The translations under genes were made by a program, and so were the position numbers. The notes under the pieces are model-generated. The model saw only the letters and a list, made by a program, of their open reading frames with translations. It did not search any database and was not told the origin of the DNA. Of a stretch of 38,537 bases of DNA, positions 24,174 through 31,865 are shown piece after piece; the stretch's first letter is position 1; each line of letters opens with the position of its first letter. This stretch comes from Granulosicoccus sp964437945 (GTDB lineage: Bacteria; Pseudomonadota; Gammaproteobacteria; Granulosicoccales; Granulosicoccaceae): assembly GCA_964437945.1 (NCBI GenBank), contig CAYTJF010000021.1, positions 1-38,537 of the forward strand. The letters are read 5' to 3'.

Positions 24174-24187
24174 ACCAGTGTACTGGT
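24174..24187. promoter_or_regulatory. Palindrome ACCAGT-N2-ACTGGT overlapping the proX -35 area
   Basis: Two 6-bp arms with a 2-base centre lie 15 bp upstream of the proX TATATT box, where a repressor or activator would act. The regulator is not in the window, and I do not recognise the motif. Confidence 0.4.
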
Positions 24188-24294
24188 ATCAGTAAATTTA
24201 TCAACGACAGCTACCCAAATATCGTTGTAAGGTATTTTTCCCCGCATTATTGTGGCGCGTATGCAACAATTTGGTCGATTTCACAGTTTTAACT

Positions 24295-24308
24295 TTGAAA
24301 CGTTTCAA
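24295..24308. promoter_or_regulatory. Perfect 14-bp palindrome TTGAAACGTTTCAA
   Basis: A symmetric 14-mer with a central CG, of the shape used by LacI-family repressors. It lies in the middle of the divergent region between the betaine transporter and amidinohydrolase genes, so it could control either. No LacI-family gene is in the window. Confidence 0.55.
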
Positions 24309-24362
24309 TTTTTTTCTTGCACAATACGTGTTCAATGTGTAGGTAAATCTGCACTCGTTTAG

Positions 24363-24379
24363 ATCAATCTGTTATTGAT
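24363..24379. promoter_or_regulatory. Inverted repeat ATCAAT-N5-ATTGAT
   Basis: Two perfect 6-bp arms with a 5-base spacer lie 20 bp upstream of the -35 box of the amidinohydrolase gene. This is a fair position for an activator or repressor site. The regulator is unknown. Confidence 0.4.
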
Positions 24380-24398
24380 TAAAAGCGTTTAATTCGCC

Positions 24399-24426
24399 GT
24401 GACAATTTGATATCTTTCACTAGAAT
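24399..24426 (+). promoter_or_regulatory. Promoter of the amidinohydrolase gene
   Basis: GTGACA (24399-24404), a 16-bp spacer and TAGAAT (24421-24426) lie 26 bp before the ATG. This gives a leader of about 20 bases. The Shine-Dalgarno (AGAGA) is weak. Confidence 0.55.
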
Positions 24427-24452
24427 GCTCCCTAACACTAGAGATGTAACCA

Positions 24453-25388
24453 ATGAACAATCAAGTCAATAATCAGAAAAAAAATCTCAACGACCCGCAA
24501 CCATCCAGCTTAACTGGGTGGGGAATCAATAATGACTATGCTCCGTTAAGTGACGTGTTGCTAGGGGTTCCTGAATATTATCGATGGGTGGAAGCAGGCC
24601 CGCTGTTTGCGCGTACATTGAACAACGCAGAAAAAACCGGCGCCAAGTTCGACTTGCAAGTCGCCATGGCGCAGCACTCAGAGATGGTCAAAATCTACGA
24701 ACAGAATAACGTTAAGTGTCACTACTTGAGATCCGATCCCGTGTTACATCGCAATTTTTTTGCGCGCGACAGCTCAGCCATGACACCCTGGGGAGCGCTC
24801 ATCTGCCATATGCAATTAAAAGTGCGACGCGCCGACTATGTTACAACGATAGAGTTTTATCAGCAGAACAATATTCCTATATGGCAATACGCAACTGCGG
24901 GACATTTTGAGGGCGGTGATTTCGTCATTATCGAACCAGGAAAAGTATTGATCGGTTACTGTGGAGAACGCTCAGAGAAAGCTGGCTCGGAACAAGTCGC
25001 AGAATTTGTACGGGCTGAAGGTTGGGAAGCATTAACGGTCCCTATCAGCAGAGAGTTTGTGCATATGGACGGATTGGTTGTTCCGCTCGATGAAAAATTA
25101 TTGGTTGCTTGTGTTGATGCACTTGAACCCTGGGTTGTCGCAACGCTTAAAGACTGGGGGTTCTCATTTGTTGACGTGCCCTACAGAGAAGCAAAAGACC
25201 TGGGCGTGAACCTGGTGGCACTTGGCAATGGCAAGGTACTTTCAATGCAGGGTGCTATAGAGCTAAACGCCAACATGCGAGCACTGGGATACGAAGTGTA
25301 CGACCCCGATATGTCGATGTTCAAACTGGGTGGTGGAGGTGTTCATTGTTTGTGTCAAGCCTTACGACGCGATGATGCCACTTGCTGA
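24453..25388 (+). CDS. Amidinohydrolase of the DDAH / arginine deiminase fold
   Basis: The 311-aa protein is a pentein-fold guanidine-modifying enzyme. All active-site motifs are present: FARDS (103-107, Asp 106), HFEGGD (151-156, Glu 153), FVHMDG (His 204, Asp 206) and the nucleophile in GGGGVHCLCQ (Cys 299). The closest named families by motif are dimethylarginine dimethylaminohydrolase, which frees dimethylamine from methylated arginine to leave citrulline, and amidinotransferases. The N-terminal ~18 residues are Asn/Gln-rich and poorly conserved. It is divergent from the betaine transporter operon and convergent with the TauD-like gene (40 bp apart). Guanidine substrates other than dimethylarginine are possible. 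Confidence 0.78.
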   Translation: MNNQVNNQKKNLNDPQPSSLTGWGINNDYAPLSDVLLGVPEYYRWVEAGPLFARTLNNAEKTGAKFDLQVAMAQHSEMVKIYEQNNVKCHYLRSDPVLHRNFFARDSSAMTPWGALICHMQLKVRRADYVTTIEFYQQNNIPIWQYATAGHFEGGDFVIIEPGKVLIGYCGERSEKAGSEQVAEFVRAEGWEALTVPISREFVHMDGLVVPLDEKLLVACVDALEPWVVATLKDWGFSFVDVPYREAKDLGVNLVALGNGKVLSMQGAIELNANMRALGYEVYDPDMSMFKLGGGGVHCLCQALRRDDATC

Positions 25389-25428
25389 CAATACCCTTTT
25401 TTAACGATGCTCGGTGTTGACAATAACT

Positions 25429-26265
25429 TTAAGCATGCAACGCAACACCCTCAACGGTGATACGGTGCATCAGGCGTCGTTGCCCAGGGTAATCGTTTAA
25501 CGCTTTATGCCACGTTGCTCTATTGTCCCAAAACGCCACTGAACCATCCTCCCACCTGAATCTATGTGAAAACTCAGGGCGCTGGCAGTGTTCATACAGC
25601 TCCTGTAGTAGAGCGTCACTCTCAGCTTGACCTAATTCATTAATATGCGTCGTGAAATCCGGATTAACGTAAATTCCCTGCTTAGCGCTGATGGGGTGTC
25701 TGATGACCACAGGGTGAATTGCGTCTTGCGTGGCTAAAGCTGTGTTACCCAGCCTACCGACTAAATCTTTGTTAGCACTCTTCTCATAGACCTTTGGGCC
25801 AAATGCGTGACGACTGGAATGCGTCGCAGTCAAACCCTTTATTTTAGTTTTCATCTCAGGTGTTAAAGCATCGTAAGCTGCAAACATATTGGCAAAAATG
25901 GTATCACCACCTGACGAAGGTAATTCCTGTGCAACCAGAATTGAGCCTAATGCCGGAATTTGATCGTAACTGTGATCGGTGTGCCAATGCGAGCCAATGT
26001 TGCTGCCCTGCTCCGGCTCCTTACGAACCTCTGCAATTTGAGGGTAATCAGCTACCGGTTTGAAAAAGCGATTAATATTGATTTCACCAAAGTGCTGCGC
26101 AAATTCAATATGCTGCTCCGACGTGACAGATTGGTCTCGAAAGAACAATACACCGTAATTTCCCAAAGCCTCATTGACTAAGGCGACATCCTGTTTCGAT
26201 ATGGCACTCAAGTTAATATCAGTTACATAAGCGCCAGCACCTTGTGCAGCAGTGATAGTTGCCAT
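25429..26265 (-). CDS. TauD/TfdA-family Fe(II)/2-oxoglutarate dioxygenase
   Basis: The 278-aa protein has the family's iron triad: HTD (His 95, Asp 97) and the distal His 253 in FWDNRATWHKALNDY. The 2-oxoglutarate-binding Arg is probably Arg 268, and GDTIFANMFAAYDAL is a further family block. Members hydroxylate taurine, alkyl sulfates, 2,4-D, carnitine precursors and others, so the substrate is open. It starts at ATG 26263-26265 behind GAGG. No tauABC transporter is adjacent, and the nearest uptake system is the betaine-type transporter. Confidence 0.85.
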   Translation of the reverse strand: MATITAAQGAGAYVTDINLSAISKQDVALVNEALGNYGVLFFRDQSVTSEQHIEFAQHFGEININRFFKPVADYPQIAEVRKEPEQGSNIGSHWHTDHSYDQIPALGSILVAQELPSSGGDTIFANMFAAYDALTPEMKTKIKGLTATHSSRHAFGPKVYEKSANKDLVGRLGNTALATQDAIHPVVIRHPISAKQGIYVNPDFTTHINELGQAESDALLQELYEHCQRPEFSHRFRWEDGSVAFWDNRATWHKALNDYPGQRRLMHRITVEGVALHA

Positions 26266-26304
26266 GGCTGTGACCTCGTTTAGTTCATTGACTGTCCACG
26301 AGTC

Positions 26305-26334
26305 ATACTAAACTTGTTAGTCATGGAGTTTCAA
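26305..26334 (-). promoter_or_regulatory. Probable promoter of the TauD-like gene
   Basis: On the minus strand TTGAAA (plus 26329-26334) and TAGTAT (plus 26305-26310) are 18 bp apart, about 40 bp before the start codon. An ACTAA/TTAGT inverted repeat overlaps the spacer and -10 box and could be an operator. Confidence 0.4.
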
Positions 26335-26411
26335 GTTGCAAATCAAGTGGCGTAAATAGGTGCAATGGTTGTGATACCGTGACCTGAACAGGTGAAACTG
26401 TGTGCGGAGCT

Positions 26412-27449
26412 TTAACCAGTTGCTTGCAGCTCCGGCGAGGATTGATCATCATCTGCATCCGATTGATAGACTTCAAATCTATTTCGTCCGTTTCGCTTAG
26501 CTGCATACAGCGCCTGATCGCTGCGCTGAAGCAACTCCAGCGGGCTAGCCAATTTATCGTCTGAATCTACTCCAGCAATGCCAATGCTGACGGTCACAGA
26601 CAAGAAATCACCATCGAAGTCCATTGGCTCCTGTACTTGAGCCAAAATGCGATTCGCCACAATTTTTGCTCCAATTATATCCGTGCCATGCAGTAGCATA
26701 ATAAATTCCTCTCCACCGAATCGACCAACCATATCTGATTCACGACTATTGCCTACAAAAATGTCGGCCAGATACCTCAATATGTCATCACCTTTTGAAT
26801 GTCCGAGGGTATCGTTCACTTTCTTGAAATGATCCACATCAATTAACAGCACTGAAAAAGGATTTCCATAACGCTTGTATAACGCTATTTCCCGATGAAG
26901 CCCCTCATCGATATGTCGGCGATTTTTCAGCCCCGTCAAAGCGTCAGTAACAGCCAAACCCTCCAGCTGTTTGTTCAACTCCAGGAGCTGTTGGTTAGCC
27001 TGGGTCAGTTTAATGTGACTGGCTTTAAGCTTTATAACCAGCTCTTGATTGTCGCGTTGCAACAACGCATGCGAACGTGCTTTACGGGCAACTGCTGCCA
27101 AACGCGCGTGATCAAGAATGGGTTTTTCTATGTAGTCGTAGGCTCCGCCCTGCAATGCATGCAGAACCGTATCGTACCCGCCATTAGCTGTCATGATGAT
27201 GGTTTTTATGGTCCCATCCATGTTAGAGATTCTATCCAACAGCTCAAGCCCACTAATGCCATCCATACAAACATCAGTAACGACAACATCGAACAGGTGT
27301 GAACCAAATTGCTCCAACGCCTCTTCTCCGCTGTTAGCAGTAATCACGGTGAAACCCTCCTCCTCAAGGATCGCAGCCACTATGTCGCAAGTACTCTGGT
27401 CGTCATCAACAACCAATGCAACGCCTTTGGATATCGGAGAATTTGCCAT
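26412..27449 (-). CDS. Receiver-GGDEF response regulator (diguanylate cyclase)
   Basis: The 345-aa protein has an N-terminal CheY-like receiver (1-125; DDD 15-17, phosphoacceptor Asp 59 in VVVTDVCMDG, Lys 109), a helical linker rich in Leu/Gln (about 125-165) that is probably a coiled-coil dimer stalk, and a GGDEF domain (165-330). The catalytic motif is GGEEF (245-249), and an intact inhibitory site RESD (236-239) lies five residues before it, so c-di-GMP product inhibition is expected. This is the PleD/WspR-type layout with one receiver. No histidine kinase gene is adjacent, so its signal is unknown. Confidence 0.92.
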   Translation of the reverse strand: MANSPISKGVALVVDDDQSTCDIVAAILEEEGFTVITANSGEEALEQFGSHLFDVVVTDVCMDGISGLELLDRISNMDGTIKTIIMTANGGYDTVLHALQGGAYDYIEKPILDHARLAAVARKARSHALLQRDNQELVIKLKASHIKLTQANQQLLELNKQLEGLAVTDALTGLKNRRHIDEGLHREIALYKRYGNPFSVLLIDVDHFKKVNDTLGHSKGDDILRYLADIFVGNSRESDMVGRFGGEEFIMLLHGTDIIGAKIVANRILAQVQEPMDFDGDFLSVTVSIGIAGVDSDDKLASPLELLQRSDQALYAAKRNGRNRFEVYQSDADDDQSSPELQATG

Positions 27450-27609
27450 TTCAATTAGTTAGCGTTAGCAGATAGAAATTTCCGCCAGCGCTATATTGTT
27501 AAAAAAATAATGGATCACTAACAGAAGTAACGTCCTTGATAACAATTAGTGTATGCAAGGCTTGGCGAAACGGTGGCTCCTTCGCAGTTAAACTGTGATT
27601 AAGCTCACA

Positions 27610-28293
27610 CTATAATAAAGGCTCAAAAAAGCGCTCTAGTCTCGGTTTATACCCATTAAGGATATTCATAGACACTAATGTATGCGTCGCCCGCCCTCTC
27701 AATTCTTTTCGCGGGAACGAACCGTAGTAGCGGGAGTCTGCGCTATTGTCTCGGCTGTCGCCCAAAAGGAAGTAGTGGCCCTCTGGAACGACAGTGCGAT
27801 AAGACGGAAATTTCGATAATGCCGATGCGCGCCCATGAACAACATGACTTGGGAAGCCTTCGATTTGCTCGATAGCATAAATACCCGGATCTCTATCACT
27901 CATTCGAATATGATCAAGCTCGTTTTTTGACAGCAATTCATAAGATGCAGTAACACCATTAACCGCCAACTCATTATTGAAAATGCTTATTTCATCACCT
28001 GGCAAACCGATCAAACGTTTTATCAACCTCTTATCGGCAGTTGAAGAATTAACAACAACAATATCGCCACGCTCTGGCTCGTTCAGTTCCAGCAAACGAA
28101 TATTGGTAAATGGAAATTTAAGGTCGTAGGCCAGTTTGTTATGCCAAACCACATCACCCTCAAGTATGGTCGGTTTCATCGACCCTGTTGGTACCGGGTG
28201 CCAATCGGCTATAGCGCCCCGAAAAGTGGCCAGTAGAAATATAAAGAGCAGTAATGATTTGTTATTTCGAATAAGATTTTTAAACGTTTCCAT
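27610..28293 (-). CDS. lepB: Signal peptidase I
   Basis: This membrane serine protease removes signal peptides of secreted proteins. The 227-aa protein has one N-terminal membrane segment (about 13-30) and family boxes PTGSMKPT (nucleophile Ser 38), KRLIGLPGD (general base Lys 92 just before Arg 93) and GDSRDNSADSRYYG. It lacks the second N-terminal helix and large insertions of E. coli LepB, so it is a compact form. It is not beside lepA/rnc as in most gammaproteobacteria, so it may be a second, specialised copy. Confidence 0.9.
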   Translation of the reverse strand: METFKNLIRNNKSLLLFIFLLATFRGAIADWHPVPTGSMKPTILEGDVVWHNKLAYDLKFPFTNIRLLELNEPERGDIVVVNSSTADKRLIKRLIGLPGDEISIFNNELAVNGVTASYELLSKNELDHIRMSDRDPGIYAIEQIEGFPSHVVHGRASALSKFPSYRTVVPEGHYFLLGDSRDNSADSRYYGSFPRKELRGRATHTLVSMNILNGYKPRLERFFEPLL

Positions 28294-28333
28294 GCAGCAC
28301 TCCGCAAATCAAGCAATTACACACCTAATAAAT

Positions 28334-28362
28334 ATCATAGGTACGCATCACTGTGATTGAAA
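28334..28362 (-). promoter_or_regulatory. Promoter of the signal peptidase gene
   Basis: On the minus strand TTTCAA (plus 28357-28362) and TATGAT (plus 28334-28339) are separated by exactly 17 bp. The -10 box is five of six to consensus. It lies about 40 bp upstream of the ATG at 28293. Confidence 0.6.
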
Positions 28363-28448
28363 GTAGATATTTAACAATTTGCGTAAATACTGGACCGCAA
28401 CGCCACAAGTGTCGCATTTGAGCCCCTATAGCCAAAAGCAACAGACAC

Positions 28449-28472
28449 AAAAAAAGCCGCTTGTGCAGCGGC
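28449..28472 (-). terminator. Intrinsic terminator after tRNA-fMet
   Basis: On the minus strand GCCGCT pairs with AGCGGC across a 5-base loop and is followed by seven T (plus 28449-28455). It lies 47 bp past the tRNA 3' end and ends the nuo-tRNA transcription unit. Confidence 0.85.
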
Positions 28473-28518
28473 CTGATTGCGTTTTTAGGCTCTTTTGAAA
28501 AAGCAAAAGACGGTGTTT

Positions 28519-28595
<77 letters not shown>

Positions 28596-28653
28596 TCTGA
28601 GCTGGAGAATTATAAGGTAGTCAGTCTGATTAGACAAGCGTTTTCAGGTGAAA

Positions 28654-30078
28654 TCATGCAAATGCCGCCAGACAAATACCCATGATCAGGCCCGGCATGA
28701 TGCCGAATACCACCAGCGCGAGCCCATTGACCGCAAGTCCTGCTGATACGTCTGTTGCTGTGTCGATTTCGGTCTGGAAAATTGGCTCATCGAAAAACAT
28801 TAACTTAATTACGCGCAAATAGTAGAACGCACCAATTACGGACATAACAACGCCGATGATTGCGAGCCACATGTAACCACCATCGACCACAGAGCGCAGG
28901 ACCGATAATTTCGCATAGAAACCGACCATCGGTGGTACACCTGCCAACGAGATCATCGCCAGCATCATAACCAGGCCTAACAGCCAGTTACGTTTTCCAA
29001 GGCCTGCAAGGTCGTTTAATTCGACCGCTTCATAACCGTTTCGCGACAAGGCCAGTAAAACCCCAAAAGCGGCAAGTGTTGTGAAGGCATAAACAATCGC
29101 ATAAAACATTGACGCGCTATACCCTTCTCCACTGGCACCGACTATACCCATAAGCAAAAAACCCACATGGGAAATGGTGCTGTACGCGAGCATACGCTTG
29201 ATGTTGGTCTGAGCAATAGCCACCAGGTTACCGATAATCATTGAAAGTGCTGCAAGAATGGACAACATTTGCTGCCAGTCGGCGTGCAATACCGGCAAAC
29301 CATCAACCAATAATCGAATGGTCATGGCGAAGGCTGCGATCTTCGGCGCTGTGGATATAAACAAGGTAACCGATGTGGGCGCGCCGTCGTATATGTCTGG
29401 TACCCACATATGAAACGGGACCGCACCAAGTTTAAAGGCGAGGCCAACGATAACGAACACCAATCCAAACCGTGCGCCTACGCTGCGCTCGTTGCCTGCT
29501 GCCAATGCTTCATTGACTGCATTCAGATTCAATGTTCCTGTAGCGCCGTAGATCATCGAAATGCCATACAACAACATGCCTGAGGCTAGCGCACCCAGCA
29601 CAAAATACTTCATGGCTGCCTCTGATGCTGAGCTATTGCTTCTATACAGAGCCACCATTGCGTACAAAGACAACGCCAAAAGTTCAAGGCCAAGGTAGAT
29701 GGTTAACATGTTGGTTGCCGACACCATGATCATCATTCCGGCAGTACCAAACAGCCCTAACGAATAGTATTCGCCGCGGGCAATTTGTCGCTCGCTCAGA
29801 TAATCACGAGAGTAGAGAAAGCCACCAAATACAATGGCCAATATCCAGCACTTCAGACTGGCGCTCATGGTATCGATACCATAGGCCCCCGAAAAAGCGA
29901 TCTGTGCAGGGTCACCAATTTGCGAAGACGCCATGATCAAGGTGATCACCAGCGATACTTGCGCCATCCAGTAGTTGAGTTGTCTTTGTTCAGGCTTTAG
30001 AAACAACCCCACAACCAACACTACACACGTGGCGGTTAACAGGAAGATCTCTGGCGAAGCAATCTGTAAATTATCCAT
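28654..30078 (-). CDS. nuoN: NADH-quinone oxidoreductase subunit N
   Basis: This antiporter-like proton-pumping subunit of complex I sits in the inner membrane. The 474 aa form about 14 membrane helices. Conserved signatures are LGLELLALSLYAMVALYRS (helix Glu), FKLGAVPFHMWVPDIYDGAP (helix Lys) and AYSTISHVGFLLMG. It is the last gene of the nuo operon, 9 bp after nuoM. Confidence 0.96.
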   Translation of the reverse strand: MDNLQIASPEIFLLTATCVVLVVGLFLKPEQRQLNYWMAQVSLVITLIMASSQIGDPAQIAFSGAYGIDTMSASLKCWILAIVFGGFLYSRDYLSERQIARGEYYSLGLFGTAGMMIMVSATNMLTIYLGLELLALSLYAMVALYRSNSSASEAAMKYFVLGALASGMLLYGISMIYGATGTLNLNAVNEALAAGNERSVGARFGLVFVIVGLAFKLGAVPFHMWVPDIYDGAPTSVTLFISTAPKIAAFAMTIRLLVDGLPVLHADWQQMLSILAALSMIIGNLVAIAQTNIKRMLAYSTISHVGFLLMGIVGASGEGYSASMFYAIVYAFTTLAAFGVLLALSRNGYEAVELNDLAGLGKRNWLLGLVMMLAMISLAGVPPMVGFYAKLSVLRSVVDGGYMWLAIIGVVMSVIGAFYYLRVIKLMFFDEPIFQTEIDTATDVSAGLAVNGLALVVFGIMPGLIMGICLAAFA

Positions 30079-30087
30079 ATAGCGCGC

Positions 30088-31593
30088 CTAATACTTTGGA
30101 ATTGAAATGTGTTGCACAAGATTCTCCACCGACGCATGCATCACGCTGGCAACCAGACTGGGGAACAGTCCCAGCAATAAAACAAAAACTGCCAGGATTG
30201 CCAACATCCAGAACTCGCGTCGATTGATATCAGTTAGCGCTGCCACCTTGTCATTGGCAATTTCACCCAGAATGACGCGTTTGACCATCCACAAGGTGTA
30301 GGCCGCGCCAAGAATCAGTGTTAGACCTGCCAGAAACGCAATCCAGAAGTTGGTTTTGAAACTGGCTAGAATCACCATAAATTCACCAACAAAGCCAGAG
30401 GTGCCTGGCAAACCGGCGTTCGCCATGGAAAAGAAAATCATAAATGCACCGAAGTAAGGCATGGTGTTAATAACACCACCATAGTCTGCAATTTCGCGGC
30501 TGTGAACGCGATCGTACATAACCCCGACACACAAGAACATGGCAGCTGAGATAAAACCATGAGAGATCATTTGCATGATCGCACCTTCCAGCCCCAAGGC
30601 AACCCCGGCAGAATCATCCTTACCGATCAGGATGAACGCAATAAAAATGCCCAGCGTTACAAACCCCATATGCGAAATAGATGAGTACGCGATCAGTTTT
30701 TTCATGTCGCGTTGCGCCAGTGCTACAAAGCCGATATACACAATGGCGATCAAAGAAATAGTGATCATGAAACCATCGAGTCGGGCACTGGCATCTGGCG
30801 TTATTGGTAAGCTGAAGCGCAAGAATCCGTAGCCACCCATTTTCAGCATGATTGCAGCCAACACGGCAGAACCTGCAGTAGGCGCTTCAACGTGTGCATC
30901 AGGTAGCCAGGTATGCACCGGCCACATAGGAATTTTTACGGCAAAGGCAACCAGAAAGGCCAGGAATATCCATAATTGCTGTTTTGGACCAAGCTGCAGA
31001 GCGTGCATATCAAGAACACTAAAGGTGTCCCCTTGTGTGTAGAGATAGATCAAGGCAACCAGCATGAACACTGAACCCAGAAACGTATACAGGAAGAACT
31101 TGATGGTTGCATAAACGCGGTTCGGCCCACCCCAGATTCCAATGATCAGGAACATGGGAATAAGCGTGGCCTCAAAAAAGATGTAGAACAAAATGGCGTC
31201 CAGTGCCGAGAACACACCAACCATTAAACCAGTCATTATCTGAAATGAGCCCAGATACATTGCCGGCCTGTCTTTTATCACTTCCCACGCCGAAATCACT
31301 ACGATCACGTTGATTAGCGTGGTCAAAATGATCAGCGGCATTGAAATACCATCAACACCCAATGAATAATTAATATCGAAACTGCTTAACCAACCCATCT
31401 GTTGAGTAAACTGCATTGCGGCTGTGGATTTATCAAAACCAAAGTACAGCGGCAAACTGACGAGCAGTGTTAACACTGACACGCCAAGCGCAAACGTTCT
31501 GGACCTGGCATCGCCCATTGCTATGATCGCAAGACCACCCAGGATAGGAATCCAGATAGTCAGGCTGAGTATAATTGAGCTTGAGTCTGTCAC
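30088..31593 (-). CDS. nuoM: NADH-quinone oxidoreductase subunit M
   Basis: This is the second antiporter-like subunit of complex I. The 501-aa protein has YIFFEATLIPMFLIIGIWGG with the proton-path Glu, FAVKIPMWPVHTWLPDAHVEAPTAGS with the helix-7 Lys, and KLIAYSSISHMGFV. The start is GTG (31591-31593). A 272-bp region with a repeat and an assembly gap separates it from nuoL, which is unusual because the other nuo genes here are 2-17 bp apart or overlap. Confidence 0.96.
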   Translation of the reverse strand: MTDSSSIILSLTIWIPILGGLAIIAMGDARSRTFALGVSVLTLLVSLPLYFGFDKSTAAMQFTQQMGWLSSFDINYSLGVDGISMPLIILTTLINVIVVISAWEVIKDRPAMYLGSFQIMTGLMVGVFSALDAILFYIFFEATLIPMFLIIGIWGGPNRVYATIKFFLYTFLGSVFMLVALIYLYTQGDTFSVLDMHALQLGPKQQLWIFLAFLVAFAVKIPMWPVHTWLPDAHVEAPTAGSAVLAAIMLKMGGYGFLRFSLPITPDASARLDGFMITISLIAIVYIGFVALAQRDMKKLIAYSSISHMGFVTLGIFIAFILIGKDDSAGVALGLEGAIMQMISHGFISAAMFLCVGVMYDRVHSREIADYGGVINTMPYFGAFMIFFSMANAGLPGTSGFVGEFMVILASFKTNFWIAFLAGLTLILGAAYTLWMVKRVILGEIANDKVAALTDINRREFWMLAILAVFVLLLGLFPSLVASVMHASVENLVQHISIPKY

Positions 31594-31629
31594 GGTTTAA
31601 GTCCGAATTAGTTCTTCTTATTGATCTTT

Positions 31630-31795
31630 AATAGATGCAAAAAATAGATGCAAAAANNNNNNNNNNNNNNNNNNNNNNNNNNNNNNNNNNNNNNNNNNNN
31701 NNNNNNNNNNNNNNNNNNNNNNNNNNNNNNNNNNNNNNNNNNNNNNNNNNNNNNNNAATAGATGCAAAAAATAGATGCAAAAATAGATGCAAATT
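31630..31795. repeat. 13-bp tandem repeat AATAGATGCAAAA, interrupted by the gap
   Basis: Two copies are seen before the gap (31630-31655) and nearly three after it (31757-31793), the last one shortened. The true copy number is unknown because the assembly broke here. It lies in the untranslated spacer between nuoL and nuoM, where it would place U-rich GCAUCUAUUUUU units in the mRNA. Confidence 0.85.
31657..31756. other. Scaffold gap of 100 N within a tandem repeat
   Basis: The 27 bases before (31630-31656) and after (31757-31783) are identical. The filler is a standard 100 N. The repeat probably stopped the assembler, so the array length in the chromosome may differ from what is shown. Confidence 0.85.
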
Positions 31796-31865
31796 TGAAC
31801 AGGGCATCTGCTCTACTTGCTTTAGTACCTTTATGTTCTGCTTGTTTCACTCTGGTATTTTCGCT

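Larger units (their letters stand above)
24103..24452. other. Divergent control region of proX and the amidinohydrolase gene
   Basis: This 350-bp region separates proX (minus) from the amidinohydrolase gene (plus). It holds a leader hairpin (24130-24147), a TATATT box for proX (plus 24153-24158), and three palindromes (24174-24187, 24295-24308, 24363-24379). A good promoter for the plus-strand gene lies at 24399-24426. The density of dyads suggests that more than one regulator acts here. I see no gene in it. Confidence 0.6.
31594..31865. other. nuoL-nuoM spacer with repeat array and gap
   Basis: This is the only long intergenic space in the visible nuo operon. It holds 13-bp repeats on both sides of 100 N and otherwise AT-rich sequence. 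I see no credible gene. The minus-strand frame that crosses it is made of repeat codons and N. Confidence 0.7.

Noticed and set aside
5844..28448. A mobile island with integrase or attachment sites between nuo and rimP
   Set aside because: No integrase, transposase or repeat of the tRNA 3' end was seen at the other border. Only the gene-order break supports an insertion.
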